From positions 62,001 through 126,000 of the forward strand of contig DEMS01000027.1 in NCBI GenBank assembly GCA_002359315.1: a stretch of 64,000 bases of DNA. The letters are read 5' to 3'. Numbering within the stretch: position 1 is the first letter of the stretch; each line of letters starts with the position of its first letter. The notes under the pieces are model-generated. The model was not told the origin of the DNA and made no database searches. It saw nothing but the letters and a program-made list of their open reading frames with translations. This DNA comes from Bacteroidetes bacterium UBA2664. Lineage in GTDB: Bacteria > Bacteroidota > Rhodothermia > Balneolales > Balneolaceae. Made by a program: the position numbers and the translations under genes. Shown piece after piece: positions 22,075-30,057 of this stretch.

Positions 22075-24048
22075 ATGGCAAACAGTTACAGGGCACTTAC
22101 CCGTACATATCGACCCCAAACGTTTGATGATGTCGTTTCTCAGGAGCATGTAAGCAATACGTTAAAAAATGCGATTGCTCAAGACAGACTCTCGCATGCC
22201 TACATGTTTTGCGGCCCAAGAGGTGTTGGAAAAACAACGATGGCCAGAGTTTTGGCGAGGACGATCAATCAGATTGATGATCAGATTGATGGGGAGTCAT
22301 TGAGTCAGACCCTGAACGTTGTCGAGATCGATGCGGCATCCAACAATAAGGTTGAAGATGTTCACCACCTGCGGGAAATTGTGCGCGTTCCTCCTCAAAG
22401 CGGCAAGTACAAGATTTTCATTATTGATGAGGTTCATATGCTGTCGAAACAGGCATTTAATGCGTTGTTAAAGACACTGGAAGAGCCCCCTCCTCACGCC
22501 ATTTTTATATTTGCAACCACGGAGCCGCATAAAGTTCTGCCCACGATTCTATCCAGGGTTCAGCGGTTTGATTTTAAAAGAATCAGTGTGGATGAAATTG
22601 TATCCCGGTTAGAGGTTATTTGTACCAAAGAGGGGATCACCATTGATAAAGAGTCGTTACACACAATCGCGAGAAAGGCAGATGGAGCTCTGAGGGATGC
22701 GTTAGGCCTGATGGATCAGGCCATTGCCTTTTGCGGGATGAACATCGAGTATGCAAATCTGACCGAAGCACTGAATGTAGTCGGTAATGATCAGCTATTT
22801 GAATTTACCCAAGCCATTTCAGATAGAGACTCAAATAGCGGACTGCTGTTGGTGGACCGATTGCTGAAAGAGGGAGTGGATATTCAGGAGTTTTTGGTAT
22901 CTCTAACAGTACACATCCGAAACCTCTATGTTGCAAAACAGAGTCAGCGTATGCACATGGTTGAGGCAACGGATGAAACGAAACAGAGATATATTGTTAC
23001 GGCAAAACAATTTTCTGAGAGTGATTTGATGCGAATGCTTTACCTGGTTAGCGAGGCGCAGATGAAGATCAAAGATGTACAACAGCCGAGGGTACATTTT
23101 GAGATCCTGACACTGAAACTCATTCATATGGGCCGATCCAAAGAGATCGGAGAACTGTTAAATGGGTTGGACGAAGTAAAAAAAAACGGTAAAAAATCGT
23201 CCGGAGAGTTAAAAAACCACTCAAAAGCTGAAAATAATGGTTCTGAATCGGCATTAAGCAGGGAAGCCGCGCAAAAAGAGCCGCAAGCGGATTCAGATAC
23301 AGGTGCTCGTGATATTGATAAATTGCCTGATGAAAACAAGAGTTTAAAAAGAGATGCTGCAGATAGGCCTCATCCGGAAATCCAAAGAGAAAAAGAAGCC
23401 AAAAGTAACGAAGGGGATGGGTTGATGGGTGGTGGCGGCAACCAGGATGTTACCGGGAATGCCTCTGCCGGAACAGATGCCCCGGCTCCGGATAAGAATG
23501 CCGGGTTAAATAAAAGTAGACCTCAAGTTAACAGTACAGATCAAAACCGGGAATCAGAAGAAAATATTATATATGGTAAGCCCAGTTTAGGGGATGCAAA
23601 TCGAACCCGGCCTGATGAAAATGGACAGGATAGTAGGGCACCTTCTAAGCCTGAGAATAAGAAGGAAGAGAAGAAAGTAGTTTTAAAAGGGATTTCTGAT
23701 GTTGAAGATCAATGGAGTCACTATTTGACTCTTTTGGAACAACGCGTCTCCAAAACCATTTTTCACCAGATGGAAAGTGTTCAGTTAAAGAACCTCAAAG
23801 GGACCGAGTTGATCCTTTCGGTAAGTAATGTATTTGCAGTAAATATTGTAGAAGAGAATAAAATGGTTCTCTCCGAAGTTCTTAAAGAAGTGATGGGAAT
23901 TCATTTGAGGTTAAAATGTGTTGTTGAGAGACAAAACAGTGAAACGGAAGAGTCATTGAGTCCGTATGAGCGCTTTAAACAGATTCAAAAGAAAGACCCT
24001 CAGCTTGGAGCCATTGTAGAGCTTTTTGGAGCTGAAATGGAATATTAA
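22075..24048 (+). CDS. dnaX: DNA polymerase III subunit gamma/tau
   Basis: A 657-residue clamp-loader ATPase. It has Walker A GPRGVGKTT (residue 46 on), Walker B IIDEVHML, the SRVQRFDF sensor region and the helical domain III ending near residue 365. A charged, low-complexity region (about 367-560) follows, then a small C-terminal domain (about 565-657) ending in the DPQLGAIVELFGAEMEY string seen in other phyla as the polymerase-binding part. The four zinc cysteines that normally lie about residues 64-80 are absent: that stretch reads NQIDDQIDGESLSQTLNVVE. An A9 run at 23178-23186 lies exactly at the end of domain III. It heads a dnaX-ybaB-recR cluster, a conserved bacterial arrangement. Confidence 0.96.
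   Translation: MANSYRALTRTYRPQTFDDVVSQEHVSNTLKNAIAQDRLSHAYMFCGPRGVGKTTMARVLARTINQIDDQIDGESLSQTLNVVEIDAASNNKVEDVHHLREIVRVPPQSGKYKIFIIDEVHMLSKQAFNALLKTLEEPPPHAIFIFATTEPHKVLPTILSRVQRFDFKRISVDEIVSRLEVICTKEGITIDKESLHTIARKADGALRDALGLMDQAIAFCGMNIEYANLTEALNVVGNDQLFEFTQAISDRDSNSGLLLVDRLLKEGVDIQEFLVSLTVHIRNLYVAKQSQRMHMVEATDETKQRYIVTAKQFSESDLMRMLYLVSEAQMKIKDVQQPRVHFEILTLKLIHMGRSKEIGELLNGLDEVKKNGKKSSGELKNHSKAENNGSESALSREAAQKEPQADSDTGARDIDKLPDENKSLKRDAADRPHPEIQREKEAKSNEGDGLMGGGGNQDVTGNASAGTDAPAPDKNAGLNKSRPQVNSTDQNRESEENIIYGKPSLGDANRTRPDENGQDSRAPSKPENKKEEKKVVLKGISDVEDQWSHYLTLLEQRVSKTIFHQMESVQLKNLKGTELILSVSNVFAVNIVEENKMVLSEVLKEVMGIHLRLKCVVERQNSETEESLSPYERFKQIQKKDPQLGAIVELFGAEMEY
23178..23192 (+). other. Candidate slippage site producing the short gamma form of DnaX
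   Basis: Nine consecutive A residues (23178-23186) in the codons GTA AAA AAA AAC are followed in the -1 frame by CGG and then a TAA at 23190-23192; the +1 frame also stops within about ten codons. Thermus dnaX makes gamma by slippage on an A9 tract, and E. coli uses A AAA AAG. A slip here would end the protein near residue 370, right after domain III. Confidence 0.6.
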
Positions 24049-24091
24049 TTCGTAAACAATGCAAACGTAAGTAACTAAATAAAAGAAGATT

Positions 24092-24439
24092 ATGAGTGAT
24101 TTTAATATGGCAGATATGTTCGGAAAAATTTCGAATATGCAGGCAAAAATGAAGGAAGTCCAAGATCGTCTTTCGGAAGTAATTGTGGAGGCTGAAGCAG
24201 GTGGAGGCATGGTAACAGTGAAAGCGAACGGAAAACGTGAAATCATCAGTATTCTGCTGGATAAGGATGTGATTGATCCGGATGATAAAGAGATGATTGA
24301 GGATCTGGTTGTTGCAGGCGTCAATAAGGCACTTGAAAAAGCAGAAGAAGCTGCAAAGCAAAAAATGCAGGAAGTGTACAAAGATATCTTGCCCGGCGGA
24401 GGAATTCCCGGAATGGACATGAGTAAATTAGGTCTTTAA
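24092..24439 (+). CDS. ybaB: YbaB/EbfC family nucleoid-associated protein
   Basis: A 115-residue protein with the YbaB layout: a helical N-terminus that starts MADMFGKISNMQAKMKEVQ, a beta hairpin (GGGMVTVKANGKREIISI) and a C-terminal helix ending near PGGGIPGMDM. It is a dimeric DNA-binding protein linked to nucleoid structure and recombination repair. It is placed between dnaX and recR, the standard context that supports the call. The start at 24092 places two in-frame Met codons close together (MSDFNMADMF); the first is used. Confidence 0.94.
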   Translation: MSDFNMADMFGKISNMQAKMKEVQDRLSEVIVEAEAGGGMVTVKANGKREIISILLDKDVIDPDDKEMIEDLVVAGVNKALEKAEEAAKQKMQEVYKDILPGGGIPGMDMSKLGL

Positions 24440-24442
24440 CTA

Positions 24443-24534
24443 CGTCAAATTGAGCGCAGATGAGGAGCGCTCCTCTTTTATCCCACGAAGCGGAGAGAAG
24501 TGATAGCGACGAATCGTAGTCGAAATTTCCTCGC
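24443..24534 (-). repeat. Dispersed intergenic element, copy A (between ybaB and recR)
   Basis: Contains GAGCGCAGATGAGGAGCGC followed directly by TCCTCTTTTATCCCACGAAGCGGAG and a GTCGAAATTTCCTCGC end. It matches the reverse complements of the elements at 33650-33741 and 38803-38884, but lacks the central insertion. It splits the otherwise tight ybaB-recR pair by 195 bases. Confidence 0.85.
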
Positions 24535-24634
24535 TAAGCGAAATATCCTCGCCATGACAAGAAGTTCTCGACACGTCCAGACGGTAAACCACCGTCAGGT
24601 CTGCTCGAACAGACGATTATAATAAAATTTAACT

Positions 24635-25240
24635 ATGCAAATAACCTCAGAAGCCCTTGAACGGGTGATTGAAGAGTTGGCCAGATTACCGGGTACCGGC
24701 CGAAAATCGGCTCAGCGTATTGCTATTCACCTGTTGAAACAGAGTGATGAGAGAGTAATTACATTAGCAGATGCACTCATCCAGCTTAAGAAATCAGTGA
24801 TTCGCTGCTCCACATGTGGCACCATAACCGATTCAGATCCCTGTTCGATTTGTTCCAATCAGAAACGAAATAGCGGAGTAATCTGTGTGGTTGAGGAATT
24901 TCAGGATGTGTACATCATCGAAAAAACGAATGAATTTCGTGGCAGATATCATGTTCTCGGCGGAACCATCTCACCGCTTGATAATATTGGTCCGGACGAT
25001 GTACGGATTAAGGAGCTTTTAGAGCGAATCGGTGGTGATCACGAACAAATTCGGGAAGTTATTCTCGCTCTCAATCCTGATGCAGAAGGGGAAGCCACCT
25101 CCTATTATATCAATAAACTTTTGCAAAATTACGAAGTCAATGTAACCCGGATTGCCTACGGTATACCGATGGGCACAGAACTTGAGTATATTGATGAGGC
25201 GACACTAAGTCGCGCATTTGCAAGCCGTACACCATTCTAA
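24635..25240 (+). CDS. recR: Recombination mediator protein RecR
   Basis: A 201-residue protein full length for RecR. It begins with the helix-hairpin-helix region (LARLPGTGRKSAQRIAIHLL), followed by a four-cysteine zinc finger at Cys58, Cys61, Cys70 and Cys73, a Toprim domain (ICVVEEFQDVYIIEKTNEFRG...HVLGG) and the C-terminal IAYGIPMGTELEYIDEATLSRAF Walker-like tail. RecR works with RecO and RecF to load RecA at single-strand gaps. It follows ybaB in the conserved cluster and precedes an M1 peptidase by 34 bases. Confidence 0.96.
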   Translation: MQITSEALERVIEELARLPGTGRKSAQRIAIHLLKQSDERVITLADALIQLKKSVIRCSTCGTITDSDPCSICSNQKRNSGVICVVEEFQDVYIIEKTNEFRGRYHVLGGTISPLDNIGPDDVRIKELLERIGGDHEQIREVILALNPDAEGEATSYYINKLLQNYEVNVTRIAYGIPMGTELEYIDEATLSRAFASRTPF

Positions 25241-25274
25241 AAAGTAATTAAAAGGTTTATCCAATATTAATATC

Positions 25275-27206
25275 ATGTCGAATTTTTTCTCAATAAAAAT
25301 GAGTTCAGTGTCATTTTTAATAGCAATCCTGATATCATTCAGTAGCCATGTGAAGATCATTGCCCAGGGCGCCGATTATTGGCAGCAGAAAGTCGAATAT
25401 TCAATGGAAATTGACATGGATGTTGATCTAAATCAATTCTCCGGAAAACAAACATTGGTTTATCATAATAACTCTCCGGACACACTAAACCGGGCATTTT
25501 ATCATCTCTTTTTTAATGCTTTTCAGCCCAATAGCATGATGGACAAACGCTCCAGGACCATTTCTGATCCGGATCGAAGAATAGGCGATAAAATTTATTA
25601 TTACGATGAGACAGAGATCGGATACCAAAAAATCAGATGGATGAAACAGGATGGGGTTGAGATCGACTATACAGTAAAAGGGACCATCATGGAGGTTCAT
25701 CTGTCAGAGCCGATTGCTCCCGGCGAAAGTGTCACTTTTGAGATGGAATTTGAAGCACAAGTCCCCCTTCAAACCCGCAGGTCGGGCAGGGATAATGCAG
25801 AGGGAATTCGATTTTCAATGTCTCAATGGTATCCCAAAATAGCTGCATATGATCGGATGGGGTGGCATGCCAATCCATATATTGAGAGGGAATTTTTTGC
25901 GCCGTTTGGCACATTTGACGTTAAGATTCATATTGACAGAAATTATGTTGTAGCTGCCGGATCCATATTGCAAAATCCGGAGGAAGTTGGATATGGTTAT
26001 GAAACACCCGGAATGGAAGTAAACCGTCCGGATGGGGATAAGTTGATGTGGCATTTCAGATCAGAAAATGTACACGATATGATGTGGGCTGCAGATCCCG
26101 ATTATAATCATGTGACTGCTCAGGTGCCGGATGGCCCACTGCTGCGATTCTTTCATCAAACCGACCCCGTTGCTGAAAATGCTGCAGCTGAAAATAATGA
26201 TTCACTGCTTGAGAATTGGAGTTCGCTGCCGGAATATGCTGTTCGTGGTTTTCAATATATGAGTGAACATTTTGGCGAGTATCCGCACGATGAGTATATC
26301 TTCATTCAAGGCGGTGATGGGGGTATGGAGTACTCAATGGGCACGCTGATCACCGGGAATCGGTCACTGCGAAGTTTAGTAGGAGTTTCAATACACGAAT
26401 TGGTTCATGCCTGGTATGAAGGGGCAATAGGGAACAATGAAGTTTATGATCAATGGATCGATGAGGGGTTTACAAGCTATGCCTCTGAATTTATCATGAA
26501 AGAGCTTTTCAACGAAACAGCCGCTGACCCAATGTTATCCCGATATCCAAGGTATTATCGCCTTGTGAATGCAGGAACAGAAGAGTCGATGCACATTCAC
26601 GCAGATCATTATACAACCAGCAGTGCCCATGATATGGCATCATACACAAAAGGAGCCATTTTTTTACATCAGCTTGGATATATCATTGGGGATGATGGTT
26701 TGCAGCGAACACTAAAAAACTTTTTTGACCAATGGAAGTTTAAGCACCCGTACGGAATCGATTTTATCAGAATTGCGGAAAAGGAGAGTGGTATTGAACT
26801 CAAATGGTACTATGAGTATTGGGTAACAACCACCAAAACCATTGATTATGGGATTTCGGAAGTTTCCGAAACGGAGCAGGGGGTTGTTGTTGACCTGGAA
26901 CGAGTCGGACTCATGCCAATGCCATTGGATATTGAGGTCGAATTCAATGACGGTACAGTTACACACTACTACATACCGATGCGGATCATGTGGGGACAAA
27001 AGGAGAATGAGTTCCCGGATGTAGAGCGGTTTGTGCAAAACGACTGGCCCTGGGTTTTCCCGGAATATAGTTTTACGATCGATAGACCCCTGGATGAGAT
27101 CATAAGAATAGAGATTGATCCAACTCAGCGAATGGCTGATGTGAATCGGGATAATAATGGTTGGATCCAAATCGAGAGTGAGAAATCCATAGAAGAAACA
27201 CTATAG
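25275..27206 (+). CDS. Secreted M1-family metallopeptidase
   Basis: A 643-residue protein with a signal peptide (about 1-30). A beta-rich N-terminal domain is followed by the gluzincin catalytic domain with HELVHAW near residue 373 and the third zinc ligand Glu in DQWIDEGFTSYASE near residue 397. The GGMEYS string (about residue 351), the M1 equivalent of the GxMEN aminopeptidase motif, is present as QGGDGGMEYSMG. It probably trims peptides in the periplasm or outside the cell. It follows recR closely but is unrelated in role. It converges on proline dehydrogenase, with ten bases between the two stops. Confidence 0.93.
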   Translation: MSNFFSIKMSSVSFLIAILISFSSHVKIIAQGADYWQQKVEYSMEIDMDVDLNQFSGKQTLVYHNNSPDTLNRAFYHLFFNAFQPNSMMDKRSRTISDPDRRIGDKIYYYDETEIGYQKIRWMKQDGVEIDYTVKGTIMEVHLSEPIAPGESVTFEMEFEAQVPLQTRRSGRDNAEGIRFSMSQWYPKIAAYDRMGWHANPYIEREFFAPFGTFDVKIHIDRNYVVAAGSILQNPEEVGYGYETPGMEVNRPDGDKLMWHFRSENVHDMMWAADPDYNHVTAQVPDGPLLRFFHQTDPVAENAAAENNDSLLENWSSLPEYAVRGFQYMSEHFGEYPHDEYIFIQGGDGGMEYSMGTLITGNRSLRSLVGVSIHELVHAWYEGAIGNNEVYDQWIDEGFTSYASEFIMKELFNETAADPMLSRYPRYYRLVNAGTEESMHIHADHYTTSSAHDMASYTKGAIFLHQLGYIIGDDGLQRTLKNFFDQWKFKHPYGIDFIRIAEKESGIELKWYYEYWVTTTKTIDYGISEVSETEQGVVVDLERVGLMPMPLDIEVEFNDGTVTHYYIPMRIMWGQKENEFPDVERFVQNDWPWVFPEYSFTIDRPLDEIIRIEIDPTQRMADVNRDNNGWIQIESEKSIEETL

Positions 27207-27216
27207 ATGTTCTGCA

Positions 27217-28128
27217 CTATTTTTTGAACATTGTACTTAGTACAAAGAAGATATTCTCTTTTCGCTCCAGGAGTCTGCGTTTGAAATATGGGAACCACAT
27301 CGTTCCATATGGGACATATACCCTGGCGTTATACCCGTTTTCAGCAAACTCTTTCATCGTGTCTTCCCGTAAACCATAAAGCATTTGAAATTCAAATCGA
27401 TCTTTTGAGATCCCATTTTCTGATGTGTAGGATTTTACCCATTCAATCAGCTCATCATCATGAGTGGCAATACGCGGAAAAGATGTTTTATCAAAAAGTA
27501 CCTTCGCATATTTTTTAAAGGCTTCACGAATTTCAGGCATCGCCTGATAGGCAATCGAAGCAGGTTCACTGTAAGCACCTTTGCATAGCCTGATATCCGC
27601 GCCTATTTCAGCCAATTCATCAATATCTTTTTTAGTTCTTTTTAGATAAGCCTGAATCACGATCCCAACATGTTTAGGATATTTTTGAAAGGCTTCTTTA
27701 AAAATATCAATTGTATCCTGTGTATAGTCAGATCCCTCCATATCAATCCGTACAAAGGAGTTGAGCCTTTGAGTTTCATCCAGCAGCCTGAATAGGTTTT
27801 TTTTGCAGTAATCCTTGTTAATATCCAGACCCATCATGGTTAATTTAATAGAGATGGTGCTTTTTAAGCCGGCATCATTAATATTATTCAGAAGATTTAA
27901 ATAGATCTCAACGGTTTCATCAGCGGTGGTTTTATCCGCAACATTTTCTCCCAACAGATCAAGTGTTACTTTAATACCGTTCTCATTAATCGATTTAATT
28001 TTTGGAACAGTCTCCTCAAAAGTTTCGGCAGCGACAAATCGTTTTGCCATTACAAAGGGTAATTTCATGTCTGTAGAATTATCTTTCTGAATAGAACCAA
28101 AAATAGTGAAGAATCCGTTTAGTTTCAT
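27217..28128 (-). CDS. Monofunctional proline dehydrogenase
   Basis: A 303-residue TIM-barrel flavoprotein of the PutA/ProDH family in its short stand-alone form. Diagnostic strings include KLTMMGLD, FVRIDMEGSDYTQDT, IVIQAYLKRT, RLCKGAYSEP and the C-terminal ARVYVPYGTMWFPYFKRRLLER with the two arginines that bind the substrate carboxylate. It oxidises proline to pyrroline-5-carboxylate and feeds electrons to quinone. No pyrroline-5-carboxylate dehydrogenase lies in the window. It is divergent from the DUF4097 gene across 250 bases that must hold both promoters. Confidence 0.94.
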   Translation of the reverse strand: MKLNGFFTIFGSIQKDNSTDMKLPFVMAKRFVAAETFEETVPKIKSINENGIKVTLDLLGENVADKTTADETVEIYLNLLNNINDAGLKSTISIKLTMMGLDINKDYCKKNLFRLLDETQRLNSFVRIDMEGSDYTQDTIDIFKEAFQKYPKHVGIVIQAYLKRTKKDIDELAEIGADIRLCKGAYSEPASIAYQAMPEIREAFKKYAKVLFDKTSFPRIATHDDELIEWVKSYTSENGISKDRFEFQMLYGLREDTMKEFAENGYNARVYVPYGTMWFPYFKRRLLERKENIFFVLSTMFKK

Positions 28129-28378
28129 GATCGGTTTTGGTGGAATGAGTAAAAATATCCATTCATCCGAAACTATCTTAAGATGTTATCGTAGAGACTT
28201 TATACATGATCAGTTGGTCAGATCATCTAATTTTAACTCTTTTCAATGCCTTTGGATTCGATGATGGTACTTCCTGAGACTCTTTTTGTTGTTTATGTAG
28301 CAGGGGTCTTCAGTTTTATTCAATATTTTTGATTGCGATCCGGAGTGGATTTGAAAATAAAACCAATGCGGTGATAAT

Positions 28379-29308
28379 ATGAATATAAAAATGATAAAAT
28401 TTGGATTAGCATTCCTGATATCTGTTACAATGATGATAGATATCATGCATGCACAGTCCTCTACTGACGCATTCAGAGTGGATACATTTTCAGCAGGGTT
28501 GTCACCTGATGTAGAGTTACGAACGTCCGGAGGCACAATTAGTGTAATCGGACACAATGAGGATGAAGTTCGGATTGAAATGTTTGTTCGTCGCGGGTCA
28601 TCCTACTTGACACCGGACGATACGGATCTATCCGATTTTGAAATAATCATTGAACAGGATGGAAATAAAGTAACGGCCTCGGCCAGACGAGAGGGTTCAG
28701 GCAGAAACTTTTTCTGGGGGAATAGAAATGAATCGATTTCATTCAGAGCCTATGTACCCCATAATTCGGCCGTTGATGGAAATACCAGTGGAGGCAGCGT
28801 TTCGGGAGAAAATATCTATAACCGTCTCAATCTGTCAACAAGTGGTGGCAGTGTACGCGTTCAGAATATACAGGGTGTCACAGAACTGCGCACATCGGGC
28901 GGATCTATTCAAATAGAGGATGCAACAGGAGAGATAAATGCCCGAACCAGTGGAGGTTCTGTAACTGTGAATGGATTAGAAGGTGTAGCGGATCTTCGCA
29001 CATCCGGTGGAAGTATGCGGCTCGATAATATATCCGCAAAATTGAATGCACGAACAAGCGGTGGATCCATTCGGGCTGACTTGGTTGCATTCTATGATGA
29101 TGTAACGCTGCGAACCAGTGGCGGGAGTATTCGAATCACGATGCCGGATGTTGATCATTACGATCTTGAATTAAGAGGCAGCCGTGTAAATACAAATCTA
29201 AGAAATTTTTCCGGGGAGATGGAGAGAAACAGAATCAATGGCAGAGTGGGCGATGGAGGCCCGTTGTTAAGTGCCCGAACCTCTGCGGGTACCGTCTCAA
29301 TAAATTAA
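28379..29308 (+). CDS. Secreted DUF4097 (putative adhesin-like) beta-solenoid protein
   Basis: A 309-residue protein with a signal peptide (about 1-22, ending HAQ). The body is a run of short beta-strand repeats built around (R/S)TSGG(S/T) at roughly 18-21-residue spacing (for example LRTSGGTISVIG, LSTSGGSVRVQNI, LRTSGGSIQIEDA, ARTSGGSVTVNG, LRTSGGSMRLDN, ARTSGGSIRADL, LRTSGGSIRITM). This matches DUF4097, a right-handed beta-helix-like fold with no defined activity, often near anti-sigma or PspC proteins. It is likely periplasmic or surface located. A strong terminator follows at 29332. Confidence 0.88.
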   Translation: MNIKMIKFGLAFLISVTMMIDIMHAQSSTDAFRVDTFSAGLSPDVELRTSGGTISVIGHNEDEVRIEMFVRRGSSYLTPDDTDLSDFEIIIEQDGNKVTASARREGSGRNFFWGNRNESISFRAYVPHNSAVDGNTSGGSVSGENIYNRLNLSTSGGSVRVQNIQGVTELRTSGGSIQIEDATGEINARTSGGSVTVNGLEGVADLRTSGGSMRLDNISAKLNARTSGGSIRADLVAFYDDVTLRTSGGSIRITMPDVDHYDLELRGSRVNTNLRNFSGEMERNRINGRVGDGGPLLSARTSAGTVSIN

Positions 29309-29331
29309 ATAAAACAATAAGATAGAGGGAT

Positions 29332-29367
29332 AAAGTGTCCGTTTAAAAACCGGACACTTTTTTTATT
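29332..29367 (+). terminator. Intrinsic terminator after the DUF4097 gene
   Basis: AAAGTGTCCG and CGGACACTTT form a 10-bp stem, followed by a run of T residues. It separates DUF4097 from the oxidase operon. Confidence 0.9.
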
Positions 29368-29453
29368 TCTATTTTGGACATGGTTGTCTTTTTACTTTGT
29401 CATTAATATTCTTTTAATTAGCCTTATTAACCAAAATTTAATGGAATGGGGAT

Positions 29454-29591
29454 ATGGGGAATAACGACTCAGATAAAGGAATGGAAGATTTCCAACCGAA
29501 AGGGGCATTGGCATTTTTCATCATGATGTTAGTGATGTTTGTTGTGATTTGGTTTGCATTATATTTTGAAATCCTTAGCAGAGGGGCCTGA
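29454..29591 (+). CDS. cbaD: ba3-type cytochrome c oxidase subunit IIa
   Basis: A 45-residue single-span protein. From PKGALAFFIMMLVMF to the end at SRGA it closely follows the 34-residue Thermus ba3-oxidase subunit IIa (xxPKGALAxxx...ARG), which supplies a helix that replaces one of the two helices normally found in subunit II. It lies seven bases before subunit II and is the first gene of the oxidase operon. An ATG at 29441 would give a stop after eight codons, so 29454 is the start. Confidence 0.88.
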   Translation: MGNNDSDKGMEDFQPKGALAFFIMMLVMFVVIWFALYFEILSRGA

Positions 29592-29597
29592 TATAAT

Positions 29598-30056
29598 ATG
29601 GACAAATCAGAAAAAATTGCTTTCACACTTAGCGGGATGCTTTTAATCCTGTTTTTTGGCGGGATCGTGTATGCAGCTATCGTTGAAGATATTGATGTGC
29701 CTACATGTATCACAAACATGGAACCGTTTGAATCGGATACACTCTTCCAAACCGGGCCTGATTCGTATGAGCTTCAGATGGTAGCCAGAATGTGGTCTTT
29801 CCAGCCTTCAGTTGTAACATTACCGGTTGGTTCAACCGTCGACCTATATGTGACTTCACAAGACATCATTCACGGTTTTAAAATTGAACGGAAAAATGTG
29901 AATCTAATGGCGGTACCGGGTGCAATTAACTATATGCGCGTCACATTTAATGAGCCCGGAGAGTATCTTTTTGCTTGCCATGAATTTTGCGGGGCCGCTC
30001 ACCATACGATGGCCGGCCGCATAATTATTGAACCTGAGATGACGGAGGGGCCATAA
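29598..30056 (+). CDS. cbaB: ba3-type cytochrome c oxidase subunit II (CuA)
   Basis: A 152-residue protein with one N-terminal membrane helix (about residues 8-28) and an outward-facing cupredoxin domain. The CuA ligands are visible as His in DIIHGF (near residue 92) and CHEFCGAAHHTM near the C-terminus (two Cys, His and Met). The single helix fits ba3-type enzymes, where subunit IIa supplies the second. It accepts electrons from a soluble or membrane-bound carrier; the blue-copper lipoprotein downstream is one possible donor. It is followed by subunit I after one base. Confidence 0.95.
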   Translation: MDKSEKIAFTLSGMLLILFFGGIVYAAIVEDIDVPTCITNMEPFESDTLFQTGPDSYELQMVARMWSFQPSVVTLPVGSTVDLYVTSQDIIHGFKIERKNVNLMAVPGAINYMRVTFNEPGEYLFACHEFCGAAHHTMAGRIIIEPEMTEGP

Positions 30057-30057
30057 G

